Source: Sclerurus mexicanus | Taxonomy: Eukaryota > Chordata > Aves > Passeriformes > Furnariidae | Assembly: GCA_013396755.1 (NCBI GenBank) | Contig: VWZF01006672.1 | Coordinates: 110,534-174,533 of the forward strand | Direction: 5' to 3' | Length of the DNA stretch: 64,000 nt | Part shown: in pieces, positions 32,621-44,977 of the stretch | How positions within the stretch are numbered: the stretch's first letter is position 1 | Layout of the letters: each line of letters opens with the position of its first letter | Notes under the pieces: generated by a model | Database searches by the model: none | The model's input: only the letters and a program-made list of their open reading frames with translations | Told to the model about the DNA's origin: nothing | Made by a program: the position numbers and the translations under genes

Positions 32621-35366
32621 CTTGGAAACCAAACGCTTCTGGGGGAAAATGGAACAGATCTAATCAGCTTTACCCTCTTTTTCCAGCGGGAAGTTTACAC
32701 CATAACACAAGGCAAGCTCGCAGGTGGACACGGGGAATGTTTCGTGAGTAGTTTCATGTGTTTATAGGTGTTTTTCTTATCCAGGATCTTGTGATTCTGC
32801 CAAATACGTAAAACCACAGACACAGGTAGACTGCGCTCACGGCCACACACGCGGCATCTCGGGTTCTGAGAGACAAGAACCCCCTGAGCTTTACAAACAC
32901 TGCTCAGCCAAAGCTCACAGCCTGTGGGAATGGCCCAGGAACAGTGTCAGCTCCACGGTGGAGTCAGGAAAACGGGATGAGAGGCCAGGAAAGGGCCTCA
33001 CCTCAGTGCCTGACTCAGAGATCCAGCCCTTGTGAGACCTCAGCAGAGATGGACAAGGTGAAGGTTTCAGCTCCTGGTCTGGGTCAGAGCTGGGACCTCC
33101 ACTGTCCTCTCCTGCCTCCCTGGACACACACAGGGCTGTCCTTCCCTACAGAGCCACCTTCCCACCCCGCTGGGCTGTCCCTACAGCACTCCAAGAGCAA
33201 CCCCAGGCTGGTGTTACACGGGACTCAACAGTCCTGTGTCCCTCCTTTGTGTTCAACTGGAATTTTTGTGCCATTTTGCTGGGAAAAGCTGCTGCACAGC
33301 CCTGCTGGGAGAAGAGGAGGCCCCAGGGACACCCCGTGCCTCTGTCTCCCTCACTGCAGGACCAGAGACACGGGAGCACCCAGCGAGGTGATGGGTGCAG
33401 GGAGAGTGGGAAAGCACAGGAAGGTCTTTGGAGCGCCAGATCTCCTTGGAGGGAGGCAGGAGGGGAGGGCTGGCTGCCAGCAGCCCGTGCCCCACACGAT
33501 GCCATGAACATTCCTCGATGGGAAAGAGCTCAGGGAAAGGCTCAGCGCAGGTGGGAATCAGGTTGGAACGTCATGTGAGGGAGTCACACAAGGACAACGT
33601 GCTGCAGGGAAGGAGTTCGCTGCCTGGAGAGGAGGGAGCTCTCCAAGGACTTGGGTGGGATCACTCCTGGGTGTGGAGGCGGCCAGGAGAGAGCTTTGAT
33701 GGCCACTAAAACACTACAGGGCAAACGATTATTTAGGCAGCTAAAAGGAAGCAAAGCCACAGTGTCTGCTTTGGTTGCAAGTGGAAAGAAACATCCCAGA
33801 AAGATCCAGGGCATGGCAATCGTCAGACAGGATTAGGTCTGAATACCAGCAGGGATTGCCTCTTAGGAAACTCCACGCAAATGATATTCGTTTACATGGA
33901 ACAAAAAAATATTATAAGCCAGCATTATTAGCAGGAAAAGCTTAAATCTCGACTGCAAAAACGAGAAGTCACTGTGTACTGAAAAAAACCTATCAAAACA
34001 ACAGATGTTACTCAATACTTGTGCTTTTTTAATACTTCCCCCTTTTCTGAAATTTGCATTTCGCTAAAACTTTACATTTTTAGGGGCTCTTGCTGTGGTG
34101 ACTGCAACAGCCCGGTGAATCTGATCGATGCCAGGACAACGTGGGCAGGGGAGAGGGGAGAGAACTCTGCACTGAGAACGTCTGGAGGGAATTCTTCACG
34201 ACAGCAAGGCACGGGAGAGCTCAGCTGGACACACAAGTCTCTCCTGAGCTCAGAGCTGCAGTCTTGATTCCTCAGATGCAAAATCTGGGGAGGAATTGCA
34301 AAAAAATAAACAGGGAACTAGCACAGGAAGATATTCGATATTTAACGAGCACAAGAATCCATCCTAAGACCTTCTTGGAGCAAAAGCTGTGCTGTTCGTC
34401 ACCGTGGACCTGGATGTCTCTGATGGCACAGCTCCCCTTTCTGTAACACATTGATTTCCACTCGAAGCACCCTTGGGCCACTCGCAGAAATACAGCAGGA
34501 ATAGAGAAAAGCAACGCAGCATTTTTAAAGCCCCCTGCCCTCCCCACTTTGGCCAGAAAGTCAAAAGATTTTGGTACGTTGGGAGTTCCAATCTGGCTTC
34601 TCAACTGCACCCTGAGCGCTTTGGAAACGCATTTTTAGCAGCTGGAAAAAGAAATAAAAATAAATCCAAGCAGCTTTACCTACGACATTCATTGGAAATC
34701 TACCTCTGGGCTTAGGTGGGCTTAGAAGGGGGTCCTGAAGGAGCTCTGCTGGCAAAGGGACACACTCATGGCCTCTGGAGGAGGCGAGAGGCATATAAAG
34801 AGTTTGTGGGAATTTATTTCAATTGCTCGATCTCCCCAGCGTGAAGAACAACCCCGGCCAGGACAATGCACCCACGTGGAGCAGAGGGCACAGCCCGGCC
34901 CCACGGTGCCCTCGGAGCACGGGAGGCTCTGCAGCCCCAGGAGCAGCGGGATGGGAGCCGGGATCAGCTGCGAGCTGGGAAACCAGCCTGGGAGCAGCCC
35001 GGTTTTGGGGAGCGGCAGCACTGGAGCGCCTGGGCAGAGCAGGGACAGGGAGAGCCCGAGCCCCCCGTGCGGGGAAGGACCAGCCCCTGTGGCTCATCCC
35101 GGCAAATCTGAGAGCCAGGCGCTTCCAAACACAGCTGTGAGAGGGGCTCCAGCCCCAGGCCTCGCGTGCCTGGACCTGAGCAAGGCTCAGCTCCCTGCTG
35201 CCTCTTCCCTGGAGCTGCTGCTTCCCACAGGGCCACCCCACCGAGCAGGGACAGCCAGCCCGGGGCACCCCTCCGGCCCTGCAGGGGCACAGCTGCTGTC
35301 CAGGACCCCGAAAATCCCACGGACGAACAGCGACTGCTCTCCCCAGCGCTGTCCCTGATTCCTGCG

Positions 35367-35744
35367 GGCAGCAGATTCCCACTCAGCATGGAAAGGGAAT
35401 GAGCAGCAGATTCCCACTCAGCATGGAAAGGGAATGAGCAGCAGATTCCCACTCAGCACAAAGGGAATGAGCAGCAGATTCCCACTCAGCACAGAAAGGG
35501 AATGAGCAGCAGATTCCCACTCAGCACAGAAAGGGAATGAGCAGCAGATTCCCACTCAGCACAGAAAGGGAATGAGCAGCAGATTCCCACTCAGCACGGA
35601 AAGGGAATGAGCAGCAGATTCCCACTCAGCACAAAGGGAATGAGCAGCAGATTCCCACTCAGCATGGAAAGGGAATGAGCAGCAGATTCCCACTCAGCAC
35701 AAAGGGAATGAGCAGCAGATTCCCACTCAGCACAGAAAGGGAAT
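35367..35744. repeat. 35-bp minisatellite, 11 copies
   Basis: Units of gagcagcagattcccactca followed by gcacagaaagggaat, with a recurrent 33-bp variant (cacaaaggg). Copies are nearly identical, indicating recent homogenisation. Confidence 0.96.
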
Positions 35745-38700
35745 ACCTTCTCCTGCACGAGCACAGCCCCACTCCCAGCAGCCTGGCCACTGTCCCTCAC
35801 CTCCCCAGAGCACCTGGCTCGCTCCAAAGCTCGTCACACCCTTTTCCAGAGCCACAGCCCGTCCCCCCTTGTCTGGACACAGTGAAACCCGCGGGATCCC
35901 GGGAGTCGCTCCCTTCTATCCGTGTTGGATTTGCAGGCAACGCCGGTTTCCCCCGGGAGAGCTCCCAGCAGGCCCAGTTCTGCTTTCACTCAGAGTGAGG
36001 TAAACTGGGACCGGCTCCTCCGAATGACTCCGCTGGTGCAAATGAGATCAGAATCTGGCACCGCTCGTCTTACTCAAAACAAGCCTAACTGGAACCAGAT
36101 AAAACCAGTTCCAGTGCACAGTGGCCACCAGGATGATGCGTTTTTAATTCCTGCAGGCAGAGGGGAGCTGTCTGGGATGCCAACCACGCTGGCTTTTGCC
36201 TTGCTCGGTCATTCATTACCGAACTTGCATAAAACCCCAGCGCAGCGGGGCTGCGCCTGCAGGATCAGGTTCCCGGCTGCTGGAGCAAGAAAGGGAAAGA
36301 GGGAAGGAGAAAGGGGTTTGTGGATGGAGCTGTGGATCGTTCAGGATCCTCCCTGCTGTTTCCCTCGCCCTTTAACAGCTGTTCAGGCCGTATCTTGGTC
36401 ACAGCAGCAGAAATCCAGTGACCTGAGGGCTGTTTTGCCCTCTTTCAGTCTCTCTCTCAGCCGCGCCAGCCTCCTCCGTCCGGGTGACACAAAGCCGACA
36501 TCTGTGTTATTCACCCACGGCACCGACCAAAATATCCCCGACACCAAAGCATAAAAACACGTGGAAGTGCAGGGCCACAGAGGTTTGGGGGTAACACACC
36601 AGCTCAGGTGGTGTTTCCAGTCGCTCCCAGGGCTGACCCAGCACTTGACATTTAGACAATTTCTCCTCTAAACTGCAGGATTGGGACCAGTAACTACAAG
36701 GAAATCACACCGTGACCTGAACGCTGCTCTTTTCCCCCCTCTGGACAAGTTCCCTGAGCTCTGTGTCAGGGAAGGAGGAGGTTCAGCCCACACCTGAGAG
36801 GCACCCAAGCAAGGGCTCGGTCCTGACACCATTTCCCAGCTCCAAAGGACGGTGGCCTTGGCTGGGATGGGGGTATCGGCCCAGCCCAGCTCCATAACTG
36901 GTGGAAATGGGTGCTGGGTTGCTCCACTCTCACCATCAGTGCCAATTTACCCCCAGGAAAGGCCTGGCCCCGGCGCCCCACATCCCTCCCTGCCTCCCTG
37001 AACAGCACTGCACCAGAAACAAAGGTCTGGGAACAGCAAGCACAGCTCCTCCCAGGGCTACCAGGAGGCGTGGAGGGCAGACCACCCCTCATTCCCACTG
37101 CGGAACCGCCCCAGAGGGACAATTTTATCAGCTCTCCGGGTTTTCAGGAGTCTGCCGTGAGTGGGTGGGAAGTTTCTTTGCCCTGGACCCCCCTGGCACT
37201 CTGCCCCTTGCTGTGCCACAGGGGAATCTCCAAGCCTGGGTTGTTTTTCCCAGCAGACTCCCAAACAGAAAGAGCAGGAGCGAGGCCCGAGGACGGGGCA
37301 GGAACCCGGCTCTGTGCCCTCCAGCCACTGCAGCGACAGCAGGAGAGCTGCCAGGGGCACTGCCAGGGCTCTCATGGGAACAGCACGGAGCTTGGGCAGC
37401 AATCACTGCCCAGGAGTTTCCTCTGCTCCCCGGGCAGGTTTCCCATGGCCGTGCCAGCCCAACCCGCCCTCGGCGATGCCAACACGCGCCGCGGGCAAAG
37501 CTACTCCACCACGGGCAGGTCTTCAAGGCTGCTTGGAAAGCATTTTGGCTCAGGGCCCCACCCTGCACCTCGGGAGCACCCAAAATTCCCTCCAGCCTGG
37601 CTGTTTCCCTCACCCCAGAAAGAGGACGGGGCGCTCAGGAGGGCTTTGCTCCTTTGCCCTTTCCGCGAGACCGCAAAGTGCCCGAGCTGGAATTCGGCGC
37701 CGAGGGGTCACGCCAGGAGCCCGGATTCTTCCCAGGGCTGTTTGCAAACACTTGGGATTTTCATACTGAAGGCAAATTCCATTTCCCATCCTGCGGTTTG
37801 CGAACGCGAGGCGAGCTGCCTTTTTACGAGATGGGAGACCGCCTTCAAAAAGGCAAAAGTGCCCGTTGTGCACAGCTGGGTTTCGGCTGGTCGGACACTG
37901 CAAAGAGGGCACGGCTAAAATTGCAAGGGAAAATCTGGGTCTCTCCGCATCTCCAGGATTTTTCCCACTTGTTTCAGTAGGGTGCAGATTTTTTCCCCCC
38001 AAAAAAACCCCTCACATGGCAAAGCTGTGGCGTCCCAACTCCGCAAACACTTCACACAGGCTGAATTTTGAATTCCATGGGGTTAATCCTACATGTAAAA
38101 GTTAGGTTGGGGAGAAGGAGCAGAAGTTTCTGGTGCCCTCGAAAGAGCAGCGTTAGCAGGGAAAAAAGGATTGTCCAGATCAACTTTAATGCAGCCTGAA
38201 AGCACATTCTGTTCCCAAAACATCTCCCAGGAAAAAAAATTAAAACAAAGGTCCCCACCGAGCACGAGACACAGATATTATCGTACAGAACAAATAAAAA
38301 CTGCTGCAAACGCTTAGACAAACCGAAATACATTAGGGCTCAAGAAACAGGTAAGGATATACTGCATACGCCTTTGTAATATTCCAGTAAACGCCCAAAC
38401 TGGTTGTAGGATACGAGGATGTAAATTCATCCCCGGGATGAACTTTTTCAAGGCACAAAAGTTTGCTGCCTCGCCGTCGGGAAAAGCTCTTCCTTTTAGG
38501 AGCGCCGGAGTCCCCCCCGGGCCGCTGGTGGTGCGGGAGAAGCGACACGGAGCGTTCGCGTTCCTCCTCCCCGTGCACTTTTGTTCGAAGCCGGAGGGGA
38601 TGGGAGGGAGGGAAGGGCTCTCTCTGTCCCACAGATGTGCCCGACACGGCGCTGCTCCCCGGCTCCCAGCCTTTCATTGCACTGCGCCTAAAGCAGCTCA

Positions 38701-38894
38701 GCCCCTGCAGACCCCCCCCGGCCGCCTCATCTGCAACCCATTTCTGCCCGTGGCAACATCCTCATCGTCCCGGCCATCAATCACCGCGACGGGGCGGAGG
38801 GGGAGAAGGGGAACGGCAGGAAAATCTGGGGCAGGGAAAGAGGAAGGGGGGGGGAAAGCAGCAGGTTCGGGACACAAAGCCAAGGGCTACTCAC

Positions 38895-39131
38895 CACCCA
38901 GGCGACGGCGGGGACATCCCATGGGGTCCGGGGGCCGGCGGTGCCCGGCGGCTGCCGCATCCCCGGCGCGGCGGGGCGGCCACGGAGGAGGCGCGGGGCG
39001 GGCGGTGCTGCCGCCTCCTTCTCTTCCCTCCCTTCCCTTCCCTCCTCTCTGCTCTCCCTCCCTTCCCCCGGTGCCGGGCTCCGGGCGGTGCCGCCGGCCC
39101 CGCCGCTCGCGATTGCACAATCGGGGTGGGA
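38895..39131 (-). other. Candidate non-coding first exon of NBL1
   Basis: Minus-strand GC-rich segment ending cgccgtcgcctgggtg before a gtgagt donor. Its 5' limit is unknown because the N gap begins at 39132. NBL1 in mammals has a non-coding first exon, so the arrangement is plausible, but nothing but the donor and the island supports it. Confidence 0.3.
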
Positions 39132-39198
39132 NNNNNNNNNNNNNNNNNNNNNNNNNNNNNNNNNNNNNNNNNNNNNNNNNNNNNNNNNNNNNNNNNNN
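39132..39198. other. Assembly gap (67 N)
   Basis: A run of 67 Ns inside the CpG island. Frames drawn across it are not meaningful. Confidence 0.99.
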
Positions 39199-39211
39199 CG
39201 CCCGCCCCGCC

Positions 39212-39488
39212 GGGGATCCACCGGGAATGCACCGGGGCATCCACGGGGCATCCACAGAGGTCCCACCGGGGATCCGCAGGGGTCCCACACGGGATTCGCC
39301 GGGGATCCGCTGGGAATGTGTTGGGAATCCGTCGGGGATCCACAGGGGTCCCGTCGGGGATCCACAGGGCATCCACCGGGGATCCACCAAGGATCCGCCG
39401 GGGATCCACAGGGCATCCGTCGGGGATCCGTGGGGGATCCACAGAGAATCCGCTGGGGATGTGTCGGGGATCCGTCGGGGATCCAGGC
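39212..39488. repeat. 11-bp minisatellite ggggatccrym
   Basis: About 25 units of an 11-bp motif (ggggatccaca, ggggatccgtc, gggcatccacc and the like) starting a few bases right of the N gap. The gap may hide more units. The period is not a multiple of three, so all frames drift through the same peptides. Confidence 0.93.
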
Positions 39489-39809
39489 ACGGAGACCCCC
39501 GCGCAGCCCCCGCGGCCGCCCGGTGGGACAGAGAGGTGGGACCGGAGCCCCGCACGGAGCTCAACCCGCCGGGCCGGGCTGTGAAACCCCCGGCGAGGGC
39601 TGAGAAGTGACGGGGAGAGCCCGCTGGCCGCAAAAACGAGGGCAGAGCTGTGTCCGAGGGGAATGTCCCAGCAGTGGCACGAACGGTCGCGATTGGGCTC
39701 GCTGGACACTAACAGTTCTTATCCAAACACAATTCTTGAGAGAGGGTGCTTGGGGCAGAGTCCTGGCCGCAGTGAGGATTTGGGGAAAGTCCTCCAGCAC
39801 CAGAGACCA

Positions 39810-39892
39810 TGGCTTTCTCTTTCGCTTTTCCTTTCTTTCCCCTTCCTCTTTCTTTTTGTCTTCTCTTTCTTTTTCTTTCCCTCTTTCCCATT
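39810..39892. repeat. Polypyrimidine tract
   Basis: About 80 bases of C and T on the plus strand with only a few purine interruptions (for example ttctctttcgcttttccttt and cttctctttctttttctttc). Confidence 0.92.
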
Positions 39893-42049
39893 AGGGAGCT
39901 AACAGCCAGACCCCATCCCAGTGACCCCCATTCACGGCTACCTCGCAGGTGGGATAACTGCTGGGGACCGAAGGGCTCTGCTTCTGAGCAGGCACAATTA
40001 ATCTGCGAGAGGCCCCCCCGGTGAACACCCCCCAAACCAGGAGATACCTGCCGGGTTTGGCTGGGCTTTGCTGGCTCCTGGCGGTGTGAGGATTTGCATA
40101 GAGATCAGAGAAGCAGGAAGGGGAGGTGGGGCAGAAGCACCAGCTGTGCTCAGAGTGCTGGTAGTGCCCTGCCAGGGGTCCCTGGGGAGAGGTTTTGGAG
40201 CTGGGTGTTCACTGAAGGAGGCTGGAGGCAGCCAGTGAAGCAATTCCTGCTGTTTGGTTCCCTCCAGCTCCAGGATAGTGGGATTTGTAAAGACGATGGC
40301 AAAAAGCTGCTTCCAGCATCACTTTCTTACCCTGAAAGGTGCAACGTACCCAGCCCCCAACATGTATGTAGTGCCCAGCTCCAAAAGGGCCAACAGCAGA
40401 GGAGCAGCCTCCAGCCACGACCACACTTCCCATCGGGAGCCCAAAATCTGGTTTTTTAGCATTTTCTTCCACTGCTGGACCTGGGCCTTTGACTAATCTC
40501 TATCTGCTCCTCGCAGCCAACACGACCGGCAGCGAGCTCCTACTCAGGAGGCTACTTTGTTCTGAATAATATGACTGAAATAAGAGACATCAGAGGCTTT
40601 GAAGCAAGTTCTCAAGAGGAAAAACAAGATGTAGATGCGACCAGCTGCAGAGCAGCAGACCGTGGGCATTGAGGTGAAATTCAGCCGAGTGTATCGGGCC
40701 CGTGGCTCAGTATTTGGGTGGGTTTTGTGGGATCCTCGGGGGGTGGTCACTGTGCAAGGAGCTGTCCCTTCGCCACTTCCCGCTCCTCAGCCCCGTGCCA
40801 GCTGTGTAAGCAGCACGAAAGGGAGGCAGCAAGCTGTGAACCCGGGGCTGGGGAGGCAGGAGCAGCAGGGCTCGGCTTTCCTGCTGTCAGACGGCACGGG
40901 CAGAGGTGCTGCAGGATGGAAGGAGCTGCGGAGAGGCCTCCAAAGCCCTGGGCCAGCGCTTTTGTTCTTCCTCCCTGGCAATGTGGTATCACAGGTGACC
41001 CGATGCCTGCAGATGTCACTCGGACAGACTCAGGCACGGGCTAAAGGCAGGGAGAGCAGGGAGGCAACACCAGCAGGAAAGGAGCCGCCCTCAGATGCCT
41101 CTGCCAGAGGCAGTGGCTTCGGCAGCATTTTTAGGCTCTTGCTCCATACGTGACCCCCTTGTTTTCCACTTGCACACCCCAGAAGCTCAGGGGAGCTTCC
41201 TGCCTGCCCCTCAGACGCCTGTGCCAAACCGCTCGGATGTTTTCACCCCTCGTGGTGCGACGAGAACGACGCAGCTCCTCACTCTCACCCCTCCACGGCA
41301 GCCCGTTCCATGAGCTGTTGTTTTCCACCACTGGGTACACAGAGCCTCGCCCAGAACATCCACACACCCACCCCTGCCTTCCCACCCGGTCCCTTCCCCT
41401 GCTGCTGGATCACCAAGGCTCCACGCATTGAGGCACGGCAGAAACTCACTCTGCTGCCTCCAGGACGTCCCTCCCTCACCCACTGCTGCTGTTTTGGGCC
41501 AGCTGACAAACGCCCACAAGTGCCAGGGGCTCCCCACTTGTCAGGACAGGACCTGGAACTGTGGGCGTGAGAAGCAAAAGGGTGTATTTGTAAGTTAAAA
41601 ATAAAGCTATTTCTTTCATTTGTGTCAACGCAGATTCCAAGGCTCCCTGCCCGTAGCTGGCTGCTAGAAAACACACAGGGGGAAAGGTGGGTGGGAAAAG
41701 AGTGAGGGAGGGGAAGGGGGTGTGCCCACTAGGGGCTGCAGGGAGCAAAAAGGGGGGATGGCCCCTCATATCCCACAGCTGGGCCTGAATTCCAGCTCTT
41801 CCCCAACTTGTGCTTTGTTCGCTACCCCCAGGACGTAGCACAAGGTCTAAAGAAATGTTCTCGGGGGCTAAACCCCTTTGCACAACCCCTGAGGGAGTTG
41901 GGAGCCCGATGTCGGGGTGTGCCGTGGCCCACCGTGCCCACCCCAGGTGGGTTCCGTTCACCTCTCCACATCCCATCCGCACAGGGTGCAGGGCTGCATT
42001 GCTGCGCCCCAGAGTGAAGGTGGCTCTTTGTCAGCTCCCTTCTGAGGGA

Positions 42050-42195
42050 GGCTGGACCAAGACTGACCCACGGCCGGGTTGGATGGGACCCTGAGCAACC
42101 TGATCCAGTGAGTGGCATCCCTGGCCATGGCAGGGGCTGGAAAGGAGGTGGTCTTTAAGGTCCCTTCCAACCCAAAGCAGTCAGTGATTCCAGTC
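42050..42195 (+). mobile_element. CR1 LINE 3' tail, diverged
   Basis: Plus-oriented: gttggatgggaccctgagca, atccctggccatggcagggg, ggtcccttccaacccaaag. Confidence 0.82.
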
Positions 42196-42579
42196 GATGA
42201 TTCCCTCGCCTGCTGGAGCTGAACTCCTACTTTTTGGTCCCTAAATAAACCCCAAGACGTCTCCAAGTTACCAGGACCCCAAACTGCTGCGTGTAAGGGC
42301 ACACATGCCCCAGTGAAGGCAGCAGGACTCATGCCAGGGAGGCTGGCAAAGGTTTCACTGCTGGAAAAGCCGAGGGCTGATTTCCCATCCCCAGCCCAGG
42401 TAGATGAAGGGAGGGCACAGTGGTGGCAGGAAGGGTGTGAGGAGCACACCCTTCAACTCTCACATCCCCGCAGCTCCATCACCCCTGGGCAAGGGTGAAT
42501 CAGTCCCTGCAACCCTTACAAACCCCGTTCTTCCTTTTCAAGGTTCCCCCAAAGCACACCGGGCCAGCCCACCCTGAGC

Positions 42580-43220
42580 GCTCCCCTGGCTTAGCAACAC
42601 TCCGCGGGGCAAGGAGAGGGGACTGGGGAGAGCAGAGGGTTCAGCCGCGGCAGGAATTCGGGCCAGGGACCCCCGTCAGACTTTAGGATGCCGGATTGGA
42701 GTCCTAGCGGGGATCTGGCTGTGGCTGCAGGGTCCGGAGCTGGCGGGCAGGGACAGCGCAGGGTGGGAAGGGAGGCAGGGGCTTCATTAGCAGCACATCT
42801 GGGCGCAGCCGAGGACGCGGAATGCGGCTCGACGGCGGGGCGCTGCTCCCCGCCCGCGTCCCGGCGATGCGGCTCCCGCAGGGCACGGCTCGAGCCAGCT
42901 GTCTCCTCTAATCCCATCAGCCTTCCCTTCCACGGGGGGTCGGAGGAGAAAGTCCCGTCCCCCCCTCCCCTTTCGGTGCCGGGGATTAGTGGTTTCTCTG
43001 TAGTGCCGCCCCGACGGGGCTGGGGGCCCCGGGGCGGCAGCGCGAAGCTCCCCCTCCCACGGCTGAGCGAACCCCAGTGCGTTTAATCGCTTTATTTCCC
43101 ACCTTGCCCAATCGCTCCCGGCTCCCGGGCCCCTCCGTCCCTCCCTGCCTCGCTCCCCCAGCGACTCGGGTCATGCACCATCCTCCTGCTATTCGGTTCG
43201 TGTCTGCGGGGGCAGTTTCG
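42580..43220. promoter_or_regulatory. CpG-rich block
   Basis: CpG-dense sequence (for example gacgcggaatgcggctcgac and gccgccccgacggggctggg). It may be an alternative promoter for NBL1 or for an unrecognised non-coding transcript. No exon is supported. Confidence 0.4.
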
Positions 43221-44977
43221 GGCACGGAGGGCTGGGGAGAAGCTGCTGGGCTTCATTTGCAGGTGCCCTCTTCCCCACGAGTTCAAACAGCTTCTCTTCC
43301 CCCTCCCTTTCTACTCCAAAAAATAACCAGTTTCCCCCAACTCCATCACAACCGGTTTAAATCCCCCCCCCNCTGCTGCAATCCCTCCTCGTCCATTAAT
43401 TATTTTTTCTTGCCTGAAGGCCCCAGCCAAGCTCGGGGCTCGTCACAATAGGTGCTTGTATGTGTTTAAAGGCAGTTTCTGGCACCGGAGCTCCTACAAA
43501 CTGACAACCAGCGGGATAAACTTGGAACATCCAACATGTGCGCAGGGAACATTTTGCACATCGCTGAAAGGAAACCAGCGCCCGCCTGCAAGGGGGTGAC
43601 TCACACGGAGCAGCTCTTGCATGGGAAGAGCCTCAGGCACAAACCCTCTGGCCTGGAAGGAAAGCACCCGACGGCACAAGGCTGAAAGGGCCAGTTTGTG
43701 ATGGTCCTGCTACAGCAAGAGTTTTGAAAAACTAGGGTAAAAAAGAAAATGTATATATGTATTTTTTAGCAGATTAAACTCCGCTCCCGGTCCCCCCACC
43801 TTCCAGAAGACAAATGCAAATATAATCCTTAAAGTGATTACATGATTTTTATAGTCTAGAGAGCATGGCTCATAAAATCAGAAACGCGGGACCCCGAGAA
43901 CTCTGCTCCCAGTGCCTTTCTCTCCCCCTGCCCTGCAGCAGGACTGGGAGGATTTCTGAGGCCGCCCTTGCAGCCGATGAGGAATGGAATGAAACCGGCC
44001 AGGAGTTCCCAGCGTTCTCCCTGCTGTCCTGAAGGTGCTGAGACAGCCCTGTCAGAGCAGCTTTTCATTCGGGTGGCAGGGGCTGCTCCAGCGTAGGACA
44101 AGGGTTAAATGGAAATACTCGTGGGCTCATCCAGGAGTCACCGTGACCTTCCCTCCGTGTGCCAGCCCACCTCTGTTTATACCTAATAGGGACATAAACC
44201 CCAAGACTCTGCAGAGACCACAGGCACTGTGGCCTGCTCGGACGCTCCCGGAGATTTAAAGGAATTATTCCTCGGGCCCTAAAAGAACCCAGTGAACTCA
44301 TTTGCCCTCCGCCTGCCGTGGTGCAAACAGCAGGGCTGTGTGGCCACCCCAGTGCAGCTCCAGCCCCATTCCCACCCCTGCAGCTCCAGCCCCAGGCGTC
44401 CATCCACCATCCCAAGATGCATTTATTGACAGAAGGAATACCCCGTCTCTCGACAGAAGCGTGTCATCTTCAGGGAGAATTAAACAAAAAACGGGCCCCG
44501 TGCCTGGAAAGAGGAGCGGGGGAAGCGCTCGCCATCAGCCATCCCCTCCAACAAATCCCAGGAGAACGGGCCAGAAGGGAGGAGCTGAAGGGCAGAGCAG
44601 CAACCATCAGCACAGACAGAGGTTGTCTTCCACCCGAGGTCCACACCAGGGACATCTTCAGGGAGGTGGGTCCTTGAGCTGAAAACATTCTGCCTTCAGC
44701 GGGTACCGGGTTAAGCCACGGGACAGAGACCAGGAGCTCTGCAGGAAACCTCTGTGGCCGCACAGATTTCGGAGAATTCATGGCCAACAAGCACAGTTGG
44801 ATCATCTGATCTGAATCCACGTGTGTTCCAGGTCATTTGACCTCACCCAGCCCCTCCCAGGTGCGGCTCAGTAGCTTAAGACATCCAGAGCTGGAAAACC
44901 CTCCCATTCCCCTCTTAGCTCATCCCAGTCCCTGTAATTGCCTCACTGCTCACCTGCACAGCTCAAGGGCCAGCCTC

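Larger units (their letters stand above)
29129..38888 (-). other. NBL1 upstream region / probable 5' intron
   Basis: About 9.8 kb upstream of the NBL1 start codon on the same strand, probably intronic if the candidate first exon at 38895 is correct. It contains a CA microsatellite (30816-30862), a G-rich hexamer tract on the minus strand (31578-31655), a CpG-rich block (31770-32620) and a 35-bp minisatellite (35367-35744). I found no CR1 tail and no coding exon. Two long overlapping plus-strand frames near 37-38 kb are discussed as a finding. Confidence 0.4.
38430..39660. promoter_or_regulatory. CpG island with assembly gap, candidate NBL1 promoter
   Basis: Very CpG-dense on both sides of the 67-N gap at 39132-39198. 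It includes a cgcgattgcacaatcgg motif just before the gap and CCGCCC-type boxes just after it. On the minus strand a good donor (gtgagt, 38889-38894) ends a GC-rich segment. This is the most plausible NBL1 promoter in the window. Confidence 0.5.

Noticed and set aside
33249..33578. Possible retroviral LTR or gene fragment
   Set aside because: No terminal repeats, tRNA-primer site or recognisable protein motif could be seen.
38438..39610. 390- and 373-codon plus-strand frames and several minus-strand frames across 39132-39198
   Set aside because: They run through the N gap and the 11-bp repeat. The translation across unknown bases is meaningless.
43360..43380. C run with an N as a possible gap or quadruplex
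   Set aside because: A single ambiguous base at a homopolymer, best explained as a base-calling problem.
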